A DNA stretch of 64,000 nucleotides from Sipunculus nudus (lineage: Eukaryota; Annelida; Sipuncula; Golfingiida; Sipunculidae), in assembly GCA_026874595.1 (NCBI GenBank), contig CM049322.1:9532400-9596399 (forward strand). The letters run 5' to 3'. How positions within the stretch are numbered: the stretch's first letter is position 1; each line of letters starts with the position of its first letter. The position numbers and the translations under genes are program-made. Shown here in pieces: positions 25,252 to 38,711 of the stretch. The notes beneath the pieces are model-generated. The model did not search any database. It saw only the letters and a program-made list of their open reading frames with translations, and had not been told where the DNA came from.

Positions 25252-25421
25252 ATTGTCATTCACCAGTGTTCATATCAGATGTCTGTTTTTTTAACACACA
25301 AGGAGAATTTTTATTTTATTTTACAATGAGACTGTCAATATATTTTGCATTGATATGTTATTAACTGTGCCGAATGTTAACCTATATACAAGCAGAGAGG
25401 TCTCTATATATCACAGAGAAG

Positions 25422-25423
<2 letters not shown>

Positions 25424-25511
<88 letters not shown>

Positions 25512-25517
25512 TATATA
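25424..25517. repeat. (AT)n microsatellite, three blocks
   Basis: Long AT array interrupted twice by the same AAAATATT unit, so the interruption itself has been duplicated. Confidence 0.92.
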
Positions 25518-26045
25518 TGAATGATTGAGATATTCACCAGTCCTTAATTATTTTCTTTGGCTTCCTTTTACCTGCATGTACTTCAGGCTAACCAGAAGTA
25601 TCATAACACCTGCAAAGGTAATAAACCCCCACTCCGGGAAAAGTTAATCAGAACAAAACTGATGAATCATCAAAATTACCAGCTTAGTCAGCATAACATG
25701 TGCAGGAGTTTCTGCATCAGAATGACTCAATATACAAAAGACAATTTTCCTGCATCAGTTATAATTGTGATCTTTGTAACACAATAATAAACTTACCTAG
25801 AAATAAAACATAAATACATGCTAGCATTGGATACATGGGACTATACAACTAATGTTATTTAAATATTTGTTGCCAAATCTCTCATTCTGATCAAGTTTTA
25901 TGATGTAGATATTTATACAGTTTTTCATCAATTGAAAATGATCATTACCACTACCACTTAATAACTAGCAAGCTGACTCAAAGCTCATCTACATGCTACA
26001 ATTCTCTTATCTGTATCTCTTTTTTTCCTCTTTCACTCTCTCTCT

Positions 26046-26049
<4 letters not shown>

Positions 26050-26096
<47 letters not shown>

Positions 26097-26110
26097 AATT
26101 GGTGATCACT

Positions 26111-26162
<52 letters not shown>
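26050..26162. repeat. Paired (AT)n arrays with duplicated flank
   Basis: Two AT arrays (26,050-26,092 and 26,114-26,161) are each followed by a related sequence: GATGAATTGGTGATCACTGTG and AATGAAATGATGATCATTGTGG. This indicates a segmental duplication of the array plus its flank. Confidence 0.8.
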
Positions 26163-26164
<2 letters not shown>

Positions 26165-28431
26165 GAAATGATGATCATTGTGGTCTGGTTCCAGGTGATA
26201 TAATCATCTTGTTAACCTGGTACCTGGTACTGTTAACCAGTGGTAGGAAACCAGGTATACACCTGATATAAACACACACTGCACTAACACGAGGATATCA
26301 GTATAATACCCCAGCATCCGTGAGCAGACAGGTATGGCATTTGACCTAATTAGTTCACCTGTGGGGTTTACCAGAAACACATGAATCTCCATGTGATATA
26401 CTGGTACCATTAATCTTTCCTACCTCTACTAAAGAAGTGCTTGTTGAGATGATGTGGAAGGTCCATGTTTGCATTTTAAAAGTTTCGCTAAAGTTCATCA
26501 TTAAGTAACCTAACATGTATACCATATGTAAGCAAAAAATTATAGATCTGCCAAAGAACCAAGTGTACATTAAACAATTAAAAAATCTTGTCAACTACAC
26601 ATGTATTTAGATAATGTAATATATATGTTTATTATTTTTAATAAAAATCTTTGATTAACAGGAAACATTTAAATATGTTAATAAAACGTAATGATCAGCC
26701 TAGTTACACTGTGTGGCCATCAGTTTTTTTAGGGCCTTTTTTCCATTAATGATTATTAAATAAAAATTTAAATAAAAATAGGTTCACTGAATTTTCAATC
26801 AATATCAGGGAATAAACAGCCTTTATCATGAACAATTAAATTCAGGTTTAAGAAGCTGAAAACAAAATCAGTAACCTTGGTATATAAAGTCTGTGCTTCT
26901 CTGTTTCAATCAGTAACCCTGGAATAGAGTCTGCCTGTCTCTGTTCATTTCACAATCATCCTTAATACATGTAATAGCATATTTTCTTTGTTGAGCTTGT
27001 TAATCCAGTGTAAAGTGTGGGCACTCTCTAACTATGCAGCTATTGTTTGGATCCCTGTGCATGGGGACTTATGGGCTTTATTTATGTTTATATCATTTTA
27101 CAGTTACCCGGACATTTAGCCTTCATGGAGGTGACTGCTCTCTATTTAGCGATTTCAAATATTGATGAGTACATGTTGAAGAATAACAAAAGCAATCATC
27201 CATATTTTTGTGACAAACATTATTTTTCTTCTTTGTTATCCTTTTAGCATCTGTGTTGCTTTCAGCCTACAAGACGTCCAGCCAGAGCTAATCTTGTGTA
27301 ATCAGAAGTGTTATCTTTGACAGCATTAGCAATTCTCGCTGACTAAGCTACAAAGCATGTGTCAAGCGACTAAAACGTGATCAACCCGGGAGGCTGAACA
27401 GTCAATGCAAATACCCAACTAATCAAATATAAATACGATCTGTTTGATTTCTATGCATGTGTCTTTACTTTGAGTTTCAAAGAAAAACTCATATTTACAC
27501 AATATTTCCTGGGTAACAGAAACACAATAGGACAATAAAGCTGCTTTATTAAAAGTAAATGTGGTGATTAACGACATTGACATTTTTTTGTTACTAATAA
27601 TGAACTGTGTTATCCCATTATGAGAAATTCATAGATACCAATGTTTTATAACACTCAGGCTACTGATAAGATATAACTGGTTCAGGAAGTTGGTGTCTGA
27701 ATAGTTAAGCAAACTAAATACCATTTTCATCATAAACACTCTGTTCTTATTATTTACATCTAATAATAATAATAAAAAAAAATAATAATAAAAATACAAA
27801 CCATGACAACACTGGTGATAAAAGAAATAATAATAACAGTTATAAAATTATTATTATTAATATTATTATTATTACTATTGTGGCATTCAACAAAATAGGC
27901 AATTATATTTATCATACATATATATGTAGCTATATAAGGTATCACAGAACTTAAGTTAGATTATTACTGGCTATTCTCATACACATAGACCCAACATATA
28001 TTTTATTCTTCAACTTTTAATTTTTTGTTTATATGTTATAATGAACTGTGCAGGAACATATGTACATGTGCATCTCTCTTCTTAATATCCCTGAGATCAT
28101 CCCCCCTTTTTTACACCCCAACACAATGTTATTCTGATAGTCCCACAAAACACTGGTTTACATAAACCTAAGAGTCCTCTAATGTAAAGTAACCTGAATA
28201 ACTAAAGCAAGCCTGGTCAATAGATTACACAATTCTGGCCCTGGTACCCCAATACCCTACCCCCTTCTGGCCATATCACATGGCGATCTAACAAGCTTTT
28301 TTGTGCATACAGACCACACCCTATTCACTGCATTTCTTCTTTGAGTAATATTTGCTCTAATGAAAAGCACGGGCAATAAAAAAAGGAAGACATCTAATTG
28401 TATACATTAAACATAAGACAGATGCTGATAT
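26163..28431. other. Gene-free A+T-rich region
   Basis: No supported exon. It contains an (AAT)n/(ATT)n inverted pair at 27,761-27,879, listed separately. Nothing else is recognised. Confidence 0.45.
27761..27879. repeat. (AAT)n and (ATT)n arrays in inverted arrangement
   Basis: An AAT-rich array (27,761-27,832) is followed by an ATT-rich array (27,848-27,879), so the two can pair into a hairpin. Confidence 0.7.
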
Positions 28432-28596
28432 CAAACAGATGTTAAGTGTGCCATCTGGTCTTCTGTCGCCACGGTAACAGCTGCTGAAGCCTGCCTCACC
28501 TGTATCTTTTTCATATTGTGCACCTGTGAGCAGGTAAAAGATACAGGCAGCTGCTGTTACAGTGATACCAGATTACACATGTGCATCTGTTTTTTG
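28432..28596. mobile_element. Fold-back element (long imperfect palindrome)
   Basis: The left arm 28,432-28,510 and right arm 28,537-28,596 are imperfect reverse complements over nearly their whole length. Matching segments in order are CAAACAGATG, CATCTGGT, GTAACAGC and CTGTATCTTTT. The left arm is longer by about 18 bases. The loop (GCACCTGTGAGCAGGT) can itself pair partly. This is a typical fold-back MITE or a hairpin-RNA precursor form. No target-site duplication was established. Confidence 0.6.
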
Positions 28597-30524
28597 TAGC
28601 TACCCTTGTTCATGATAATTCCATCTGAGCAAGACGGCATTGTTGTCTTTTCTATATATTGATGAAAGTTGTCTAAAATTATATTAAGTATGAATTGAAA
28701 AGTGTATTTCACTGTTGACTTCATTTATCAATTTATCTGAAAAGTTAATATTTTTTTCTACAGAGTTTTATTATTTGTTATATGATAATACTCATTTGTA
28801 ATAATAAAATACTGCTGTTGCTGCTATGTTGAACTCATTTTTAAGATAACTAACATTATAAAAATTATAATTTGTCAAAAATCTTACACTATAAATACAT
28901 AAGTGGTACCACCTATATGCGGTAATAACTATACAGGGCTATTACTTTTATTTGTATATCTACCATTTGGGTAGAATTAAATCTTTTATAAAAATAAATA
29001 ATCTTATTAGAGAATAACAGGGCAAAGTTTGAAGAATTTAATACTTCTTCAGCAAGACTATGATAAATAATTCACTCATTTCATTTTTTGCCAAAGCTGA
29101 ATTAAAAGCTTCATTTAATATTTTGTTCTTTAAAACTATATTATATCCCTGAAATATCAGTCTGTGCATCTAAAATATACTTTCCACAGAACATTTTATT
29201 GTAAAAAAAAATACAAATTTATGAGGTTACATTCTTCTATGTTTTAAATATTTAAATATTTAAAAATTCAATATTAGGATCCTAGTCAAGTATAAATCAA
29301 TGATAATGACCCATATAAATGCATGGCTGGAAACTGGTGATACTGCCTGCATGAATTTAAGTTTCAAACTTGGCTGCTAGATAGCGCTACTTGATCTTGG
29401 ATAGCTCCCTTTTGAGATGGCCCCCTACCTGTCCAGATGGTGCCCCATTCTATTCGACCTATTATTAGAGACTGTACTACAGAACACACTTCAGTTTAGA
29501 ATACAACAATATTTAGCTTAAGTATTACTGAAGACAATTTGAACATTTCAAGTAAACAAACCTATTTTCCCTGATGCAGTACAGTTAATTTAAAAGTTAC
29601 TGTAGTCTGCAAAAATGTTTCTATTTTATTAAAGGCCTATCTTTAATGATAGCTTAATACGGGTTATGCTTTTCCTAAACACCTTGACCCATACTGTCAA
29701 GGGATGTGTGTTGTCTACATATAGTTGTAATTAAACTATATATAATTAACTGAAAAATGTTAATGTCTGACTGTGGGCACCCTTTATATAACACAGCTGG
29801 TTTAATCCTCTGATTTTAATAAAAGCCTACCTTGAATAAAATAACTCTGGTCATATCATACCTTAAGTTGTGTAATAAATTCCTCTGCTGAATTTGTTTG
29901 ATGACTAGTTCAGTCTATGATTCATCAGATATGAATAACCGGCCATTAAACAATAAAACAAAACTAATATATTAACTGTAATAGGTCAGCTGATGACGCA
30001 TAATTTCCAGTTTAATTATCTGTTTTGTTAATGATGGAATTTGACTATGCCTATAAATTTAATTAAACTTCATCCATTATATCCAATATGGTCATATTTA
30101 AACTCATATTAACTAGTTTCCTGCCAATCCTGGTGAGGTGTTTTTGTCTGTGTCACTAATTAACACTCAAACCAGTCACTCTCATTAAGCCAGGTTGCCA
30201 TCGAAACTGTATCTGAGCAATGTTGTTACAACACATTTTTTTTTGGTCTTATCACTAAAAGCATCTGTGCCTCCTCTCCTTTTCTCTCATTTCTCCCCAT
30301 CCCACATGATAAATCAGCCCAGCTGGAATACAACACAATAATTAATCTATTAGTATATAATTCTACTCTTTCTATATCTACCCTAGCTCATCCCTTGATA
30401 TTATCCCTCCATTTTCTCATCTATATTCATATTTTCATAATGAAAAAGACAACATGACACCTCATGACATATGAACTAAAGACCTATGTATTACTAGACA
30501 TTACATTCTCTGACTTTATTCTGC
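28597..30524. other. Gene-free A+T-rich region
   Basis: No exon, repeat array or transposon signature recognised. Confidence 0.4.
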
Positions 30525-30595
30525 TGCTGGGATCTGAACTCAGATCACTCTTTTTGTGAGCACATATACTACCCACTGTGCTAAACAAATGACCC
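30525..30595 (-). mobile_element. tRNA-like SINE head
   Basis: On the minus strand TAGCACAGTGGGTAG (30,583-30,569) matches a polymerase III A box, and GAGTTCAGATCCC (30,541-30,529) matches a B box at normal spacing. The acceptor stem does not pair well, so this is read as a tRNA-derived SINE and not a working tRNA. Confidence 0.55.
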
Positions 30596-30738
30596 TGGAA
30601 TCCCTTGTTTCTTCTTGTTTTAATACCAATTCATCTGTGCAGTAAAAATGTCTAAGCAAAATATGACCCTGACATATTCCATATCTGGTTAAGTGGCAAC
30701 ATAATAATTTAGCTGATTTTATGAACTACTATGAAATT

Positions 30739-30936
30739 TAGGGGCGGATCCAGGATTTAGGAAAAGGGGGGGTCCACCCCAGGAGGATAAATGAAAACCC
30801 TAAAAAAAAGGTCCTCAGGTCCGAAAAAGGGGGGGTCCAGGCGGCAAAATTTTGTCTGAAGCCCTTAAAAAAGGTTGTTTCTGATGAAAAAGGGGGGGTC
30901 CAGACCCCCTGGACCGTCCCCACTTGGATCTGCTTC
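30739..30936. mobile_element. hAT-like MITE with target-site duplication
   Basis: A 198-base element begins TAGGGGCGGATCCAGG and ends CTTGGATCTGCTTC, giving imperfect terminal inverted repeats of about 14 bases. It is flanked by the direct repeat TGAAATT (30,732-30,738 and 30,937-30,943), seven exact bases and close to the 8-bp duplication of hAT transposons. The interior has three AAAAGGGGGGGTCCA repeats. Non-autonomous hAT elements with AGGGGCGGATCC ends are widespread in marine invertebrates. The open frame across it is a by-product. Confidence 0.8.
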
Positions 30937-30999
30937 TGAAATTCAATCTTTAAAATTACTTTCATTAATGCAAACTGGCTTTTTTAGTGTAAACATGCC

Positions 31000-33900
31000 A
31001 AAGGTCAAACAAACACAGGTTAAAACATAAAGAAAGGAGGATAGTTAACAAATAATAAGGCTAGCACCTGGTCTTCCCTCATTTTTTCTCTGACTCCCTA
31101 CCCAAACTCTGACTGTGCTTTAACCTAATCTGCTGATAACAAGGATATGCTTTATGGACGGCCCATATATCCTGCCACGAAACAACACACCTGCACCTGA
31201 AGAAAGGGCGAGGGAAAGGGTGTAGCCTTCCCATAATTCCATCCTAATAAAGATAATAAGACCGCAGCTTGTGGGAGATGGCACAGAACAAATAGAAATA
31301 AATGATAATGTCTTAGAACACCTGCTGAAAATTGGTCTTGTTCTGCATTACTCATGGTAAATCTGGTGGTATGACATGAATTTTGGCAAACGATTTGACC
31401 ACACTCCTACATTTAAGGAACTTGGCTCTTGGCACCCATTTAAATATCTACCTACACAAGCCCTACCGGACCTACTGCCAGGAAGAGAAGTCACTGTCTT
31501 TCTTTGAAGCACTGGTAGGGGGCGTAGCACATGAACATGTGTTTCATATGTTTTTCTTTTTGCTGCAGATGCCAGACATTTGTGCTTTACAACTTCAGCC
31601 AAATGTACTTTGGTGTGTGCCAGAAACCTCAGGCAAGCCTAATATGTGTCATTACACAGTCATAAGAGTGAGTAAGAATTAATAAGGAACGCTGTTTGAT
31701 TATATATCATATACTGTATATGCAGTGTTCTCACCAGAAATGGAAAATTTAATCAGCTGTGTCAGAACTAATAAACACATACACACAAATATAAGCTCCT
31801 ATCATTAACTTTGAACTAAGCTAACACAATCTAATTCATAATTTCTGTGCTATCAAAACCTGTGTATGTAAACTATTGATCAAGTTTGATGAAGAGTTCC
31901 TAAACAGATGGCCAGAAAGATTAACCAAATGACCTCAATATTTTTGGCATGCATGCAAAATGGTTATAAGAACATCATGTAAGGTTATAGCTTAAGTACA
32001 CATTTCAAATTGTAGAATTCTCAAGAAAGCCCTTATATTTACATTCTAAACAACGAACAAGAGGTAATTTGGTGGTTAAAGGTATCGAGGCCAAAGATAT
32101 TGGCCACTGTTATCAAGGGATAAACAAGGAATTTCACCATGCTGAGAGATCTGTGTAATTTACTGGAGTCAAACTAGCCTCCGAGCAGAAGATCAATATT
32201 AATACGCCAGATAAGGTCCTCGAGTGACCAAGCAATCCATGTCCATCATTCACTCCCCGCCTTGATTAGCTAGATGTATTCACTGGATGACCTATTTGAA
32301 AACAGTGACAGTGATGGAGACATGTATGACAGGCTGTATCCTAACTGTACTGAACATAAATATGATTCTCCAGCCTCCGTAGCCAAGTCCAGCCTGGATC
32401 ACTCAGAAATGGGGGGAGCTTTTCACTAACATTCATCTAGGTATCCCTGTGGTTTAGGTTTTAACATCTGAGGATTTTATTGAGAAATTAGAGCTAGTCT
32501 TAATTTTTTACATTCATGAAAGAGTCATTTTTGATAACTAGAGACCTTTAAACTATAACAGAATTATGACAGCTAGCTCACAAAACAGTGCAGTATTTAA
32601 TATATCATTTTTTAATCCATCATATCTATGATGTACACAAAATGCATATATCTCAGGAAACCTAACATTTCATTTGCCTACACCTAAGTCATTACCCAGT
32701 ATGGATCATGATAATTCTTTTTTATTTGTTAATCAGCAACCAAAAAAGGAACAGCCATAGGTGCTGACACCTGGTGTTAACATCAGACATTTTCTACGGT
32801 ATACTCTCTCTTAGAGTGATGTCTGGGTCAGATTGTATTCTGTGCATGCCTATAAACCTTTTCTCATCCTCATGTATTTCTCGTATAATTCATAACTCAA
32901 TTTTTGTTCTGCTCTATATACCAACATCACAATGATTTTACAACCTTTATTCCGGTCGTAAAGTTTATTTTTTTCAAATCTACTAACTCAGAACCATCGA
33001 GATTAAGACTGATAAAAGTTGTTTATAACAGTGCAGGGTTAAGCTGCCCTGCTGTTTGCCAAGTACATGTGACTCAGCAGTCACGAGTTCAACATATGGT
33101 CAATGTTATGACTATAAGTTGCAAATACATGCACCTTACCAAAGAGCAACATTACAGTATAAAGTATCCCGTGTTTTATGCCAGACCATTACAGCAATAG
33201 TTCTTACTAGGCTGTGTGGTGTACCGTTTACTGATTAATCACGACAGGTATAAAACACAAGTAAACCTATATATAAACAATTTATTTCAATTATACACGC
33301 CCTAGGAACAACCTTGAAAGCTTCAATCATGCTTGTGGTGAAATGAATTGGGCGTTGGTTTAAACTAATGTGGGCTGGGTTGAAACTGATTGTAAGAGAG
33401 CAGAAAGAAACACTGATACATTTCGTGGATGCACATGCTAAATATTTATACTATATATCCCTCTATACTTATCTCTGAGAAGAATTATCTCTAATATAGT
33501 GTAGTGTGTTCTTCCTCTGTGGATAGAGTTGTTTATTTTGAAGCATGGTGTCATGTAAATTGTTGGTTCCTGTAAATTCCCCTCAGATGACTTTCAGGCA
33601 TGTGAGGGCAGCGTTAGTAACAGCTGTAGTGGAAGAAAATGTGGGAGCGCATATTGCTGGGTAACCAAGACCCTGCTTAATGCTAAAAATAACCTCCTCT
33701 TGTCTATCCAGGTACCTGACTCACAGCTATAAGATGTTCTAATATAACATTCTAATATTGCAAACAGAGTACCACAACTATAGGGACAAAAAGTAAAACT
33801 TACCGGAAAAACACAGCACTTGTACTTTTCAATATTTAAGTAGTAAGGTATGATCTGGACTGTATCACTTTTCCTGGCACACTATTTTTTCTGTTACACC

Positions 33901-34440
33901 TTGTATCTATGGTTACTTTCCCCCATCTCAGGGTGACACCCTCATCACTGTGATTAATGGTGAGAATATGGGAGGATGACAGACACTTTCTATATGACAG
34001 AGGGTGTGCTGTTGCTGTGTGATTATTAATAGGGTCTCTTCAAAACTGTCTTGTGGATCATAAAATAAATCCAGGCACATGTGACAGACTGACAATAACT
34101 ATAAAGAAATAAATAGGCTAATAAATCTGTATCTTGCAATAGGAGGCATGCATTTTATTTCCCTTCTATGAGTTTCTTGGTTTTTCAAGAGGATTATTAA
34201 ATGAGTCATGGAACACGTCTAAATGAGTACATTTATGAGAGAAGATCAGTCTATGAAAGGTTCTTATCATTCATGATCAGCTTAATTACCGGCAGTGTAG
34301 AGACATTCCAAGAAACAGGATGGTGTAAGAGCAATTTAGGTGAAAATAATTGAGGAGAAAACTGGGAATGAGATAAAGAAAGCAGATATAAGACTGATCA
34401 GCTACAACTTGCATCCATATAGTGAGACTGACAATAAAGT
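31000..34440. other. Gene-free region
   Basis: Open frames at 31,383-31,682 (+), 31,348-31,602 (-) and 32,904-33,200 (+) show no recognised domain and no paired splice sites. I do not call them genes, though the 31,383-31,682 frame (99 codons) is the longest here. Confidence 0.4.
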
Positions 34441-34559
34441 GAAGGTGAGACTAATAAAGCAAAAGTGAGACAGCAAGAGAGAAACTGGGCAGTGCATTAG
34501 TGAGACTGATTAAGAGTAGGAGTGAGAAAGTAAGTGAGACTGGAAGAGAGAGATACTGT

Positions 34560-35060
34560 GACACTCAAGGAAGAAGGATGAGACAGAAAGAGCAAGAGAG
34601 AGATTGTGAAATTAATTGAGAGCAGAAATGAGATAAAGACAAGGCATGACTTGGAAAGAACAAAAGTGAGACTAAGTGAGAGGGAGACAGAAAAAGCAAG
34701 AGATATATTATGAGACAAAATGAGAGCAGGAATGGGATTGAGACAAGGCATGACTTGAAAAGAGCAAAAATGAGATCAAGTGAGAGAGAGACAGAAAGAG
34801 CAAGAGATACATTACAAGACAAAGTGAGAGCAGCAGTGAGATTGAGAAAAGGCATGATGTGGGAAGAGCAACACTGAGACTCAGTGAGAGTGAGACAGAA
34901 AGAGCAAGAGATATTGTGAGACAAAGTGAGAAGAGTGAGATTGAGACAAGGTATGACTTGGAAGGAGCAAAAGTGAGATTAGATGAGAGTGGGACAGAAA
35001 GAGCGAAAGATATTGTGGAACTTGGAAAGAAGGAATGTGAGACTCAGTGAGAGCAGCAAT
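34560..35060 (+). repeat. Minisatellite, about 104-bp unit, four to five copies
   Basis: The motif GACAAGGCATGACTTGGAAAGA (or a variant) recurs at 34,638, 34,742, 34,846 and 34,945, with spacing 104, 104 and 99. Each unit also carries GTGAGAGNGAGACAGAAAGAGCAAGAGAT. The strand bias is extreme (almost pure G+A plus scattered T), and GTGAGA-rich sequence extends on both sides (34,430-35,300). Long open frames on both strands come from this repeat. Confidence 0.8.
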
Positions 35061-35309
35061 GAGATGAAACCAAGAGAAAAACTGACAGAGTTAGAGAAGG
35101 ACCAACACTGAATCAAAGTAAGACTGAGTGTGAGCAAGAATGAGAGAAGAAGAAACCAAGAGTGAGACTTACTCAGAGCAAGAGTGAAAGTGAGTAAGAA
35201 CAAATGAGACCAGGAAAGAACAAGCATAAAACCAATTAAGAGGCTGAGAACAGGTATGAGACCAAATCAAATAAAGAATGAGTGAAACCTATAGAGAAAT
35301 AATGTGTGA

Positions 35310-36640
35310 GACAAAGAATATTAAGATAACTGAAAGATGGTATAAATGTCCATTGTCACTGCATTAAGATCAGCCACTGTTGTATCAAACTCTACTGCCA
35401 AGAACCCTATTTTAACTAACAGTGCTCATCTAGTTATGTATCTTATTTCCAAAGAGCTAATCTGTAAAGCTGATAAAGTCACACATGCATCATTTGGTTA
35501 GATAGTTGATGGCATCACTTTACTAACAATGTCAGAGTGGTATGAGACCATCAATCTGGTCTGTGTATAAGGGTCATGTATTCACTATAAATAGACAAAA
35601 CATGTCCAAAATCTGGCTAACTGTCTCATCGTAAAGCAAGGTCACCAGAGTAATACATGATGTAAAGGTCGCAATGAAATAAAATTTCTGGCTCATGAAC
35701 ATTAATGAATATTTTGTAAAACTCTATTTTGTATTGTTTTCTTAAGTTGACTCCTTCCATACATGTATTTCAACACAGTCACTCAAATCCCTATTTGTGG
35801 TTGTGTTTTAATCAAGAAATGTACAAAACTGTTGACTATATGAGTATATAGTAGTGCCTTACGTAGTATCACTATATTATAGAGGTGTAACATGCTTGTC
35901 CCCATTTCCCCCTAAGATAGGGATTCAGTGAGTGTGGTTTCCACTATAATTTAGAAACAATGTTATGAACAGTATTTTACAAGAATTATTTTCAAGTCAA
36001 ATATGGTTTTGTCACACATAGATGTTATTTATTTCGATTTTGAAATGACAGGGCTTTGCATTATTAACAAGAGCTAAATTATATATCCTGGCTTTATTTT
36101 ACAGAATTTATTTCATGATGAAGTAGAATCCTAAACTATCCAGAAAAAACTCACATGCTTATTATAAACCATAACAATGACTGCATTGAAATAATATTTG
36201 TTAATTAATGAATTACCTGGATTAATCATTTAGTTTAGTGGGTAATGTGAATCTCATTAATATTACAAATTTTTAAGTATACCCAAGGAACTTTATTTTC
36301 AGATGAATTTGCCCATATGACAAGCCAACAATAAAGTTGAAATATAATTTGATTCAAATATTTATTTTTAACAGTTTCCTATGAATGGGACATTACAATT
36401 AAATGAGCCCCACATCTGTCCCTAGCATTTGAAATAGTATTGTCATATATTACATCATGCTTCTGTTACTGGAATAATGGTAGTCAGAATGACACAGAGT
36501 CATTTAAACTGACAGATAATGCAAGCACCAATAACCGTCCAATCAAGCATAAAATGATAAAATATTGCCATGGCAACAGACGTCCTTCTATTTCACTTTA
36601 ATTCCATTGCCTTATGTTTACTGGTGTCCTATAATAAATT
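35310..36640. other. Gene-free A+T-rich region
   Basis: Nothing recognisable beyond A+T-rich single-copy sequence. Confidence 0.4.
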
Positions 36641-36644
36641 GACC

Positions 36645-36735
36645 ATCAGGGTTTGTACCCTTGGAATAATCGTCCAGAACCTTGGCCACTTTGCTATTGT
36701 ATGTTACACTATGGCAGGTGCTCTCTAACTGAGAA
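36645..36735 (-). mobile_element. tRNA-like SINE head
   Basis: On the minus strand CTCAGTTAGAGAGCACCTGC (36,733-36,714) is an excellent A-box/D-arm match. GGGTACAAACCC (36,660-36,649) is a weak B-box. The distance between them is larger than in a tRNA, suggesting an insertion or a composite SINE. Confidence 0.5.
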
Positions 36736-37323
36736 CACACCCCCGAGGGACTGCCCGGTGTGGCAGTGTTTAATGCATTCTATACCCTGTGATCTGATCC
36801 TAGCAACCCAATTAATATGCTCGTTTAAACTTAATTATGTGCACTAGGGGCTAATGAGAGACTGGCCTTTGTGAAATTTACACCAAGTCAAGAATCTGCC
36901 CCGCCCTTAGTCAGGTTCCTGATCTATAGGGCCCTGATCTCCCCTACCCCTGGTGAAAATTTTACACCTTTGCATAATGCATCCCCTGCTGCCCTGTGGC
37001 TGAAGACTTATGGTGTTTAATGTGCTGTGTTTGTTTGTTACAACATCACTGAGCTGCTACAGTGGCTGATTAATGGCTGTTATAAAGTGGTGTTTAGCCT
37101 CTGCAGCCTCAGGGGCTTCACCAGCCAACCACACTGGCAGTCTGAAGTGGTATCATACAGTTAATAAAAGATGTATGGCTCTGCTGTAACAGTCATACAG
37201 CACTACCCCAGGGGCTGACTTGTATAATTAAGTGGATGAATAGGGAGGGAGATACTGTTTGGTTCTAGAGGAGTGGTCAAAGAGGGTTTATAAATATTGA
37301 TATGACAAAGCTTTACACTAAAG

Positions 37324-37324
37324 A

Positions 37325-37356
<32 letters not shown>

Positions 37357-37401
37357 AAAAAAAAAGATAACGAGAGAGAAAGAGAAAGAGAGAGAGAGAG
37401 A
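37324..37401. repeat. (GA)n microsatellite
   Basis: Purine-only tract of AGAGAG with A-runs; a shorter (GA)n follows near 37,545 and a 13-base G run near 37,695. Confidence 0.9.
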
Positions 37402-38661
37402 AAACAGGAAGGAGAGAACAGAATATAGGATATCTAGTTGTGCAAAATTGTATTAGTAAAGACCATCAAATATAAAGTATGAAAGACAGGAACACAGAGA
37501 GTTGCGGAGAGGTATATTTACAGCATAATGAGTGTACTCATTGAGATAGAGAGAGAGAGACACACAGAGAACACAGAGAGACAAGGTAAAAGATATAAGA
37601 ATATAAACATATATCCTCTCCAGGAAGAAGAAAGAAACAGATTAAAAATGAAAACCAAATAGAAAAAAAGAAAATGCAAAATGACAGCTTTAGAGGGGGG
37701 GGGGGAGTCATTTGCAGCAAGAGAGATGGGGAATAATATGTCACAATGAAAATAAATATAACTGAAAGTGAATCAATTTATTTATTTTATATTTTTTTTA
37801 TTTTCAAGCATGACATCACAGGACCCCATCCTCAACTATCCATAACTTTTTTGTTAAAGTTTTCAGTTTATTCTTGATAAATTTATTTGAGATAATTCCA
37901 TTACTGTTGAGGTATTTTACAGGGATTCCATCCACAGACGTTTATTCAAATAAGAGTATACCCATGTGGGGGATTTACAATAGCTATTTCTCCAGCACAA
38001 ACTGACCAGTCAGCAGCTAACTAAACTTATGATTGCTAAGTGGGTGAAGTATGTCCAGTATGTTTGTCTACTCAATAACAGAATTCAACGAAACATCTCT
38101 GATCACCTGCATAAACACACATGATGAACAGACGACCAATCACCACTCACTGGACCTGCAGGATTACAAACTCAAACCTGCCGTCTCATCAGATAATTCA
38201 ATATTGATGCAATTGTGTGACTGAATGGTCAGTTATTACAAATATTCCTTTTTGTCATGTCATGGTCAACAAGACTGTAATTTGACAAACCTAAAACAAA
38301 TAGTGGACCAGCCGTTCAGTAGTTGTTCATATAATTGATACAAACCCCCTCGTAGATGAACGAAGAGCACCTGTGCTATTGTCAAAACCAATACCTGAAT
38401 AGTGAGTTCGTTATCTATCATCAGTGTTTGGAACATTTGTTTGATGCACAAATATCAAGTTAAGGGCAAAGAGCAACTTCCATGATTGGATATACAATCA
38501 TCAGTAAACATACTAAATCACATTTCAGAAATGTTCCTGTATAAATAGATTAAATGTGCTAAGAATTTAACCTATGATTTGAATGGACAGACACACATAT
38601 ACACATGGTTCAAAATTTATAGGAATATATATATAAGAATATATGTATAAGAATATATACA

Positions 38662-38677
38662 AATATATATATATATA

Positions 38678-38708
<31 letters not shown>
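38662..38708. repeat. (AT)n microsatellite
   Basis: Two AT arrays separated by AAAC. Confidence 0.9.

Positions 38709-38711
<3 letters not shown>

Noticed and set aside
31383-31682. 99-codon plus-strand open frame
   Set aside because: No recognised domain, no splice context, overlapped by an open frame on the other strand; likely chance.
34497-35227. Long open frames on both strands
   Set aside because: They result from the GTGAGA minisatellite, which is poor in stop codons.
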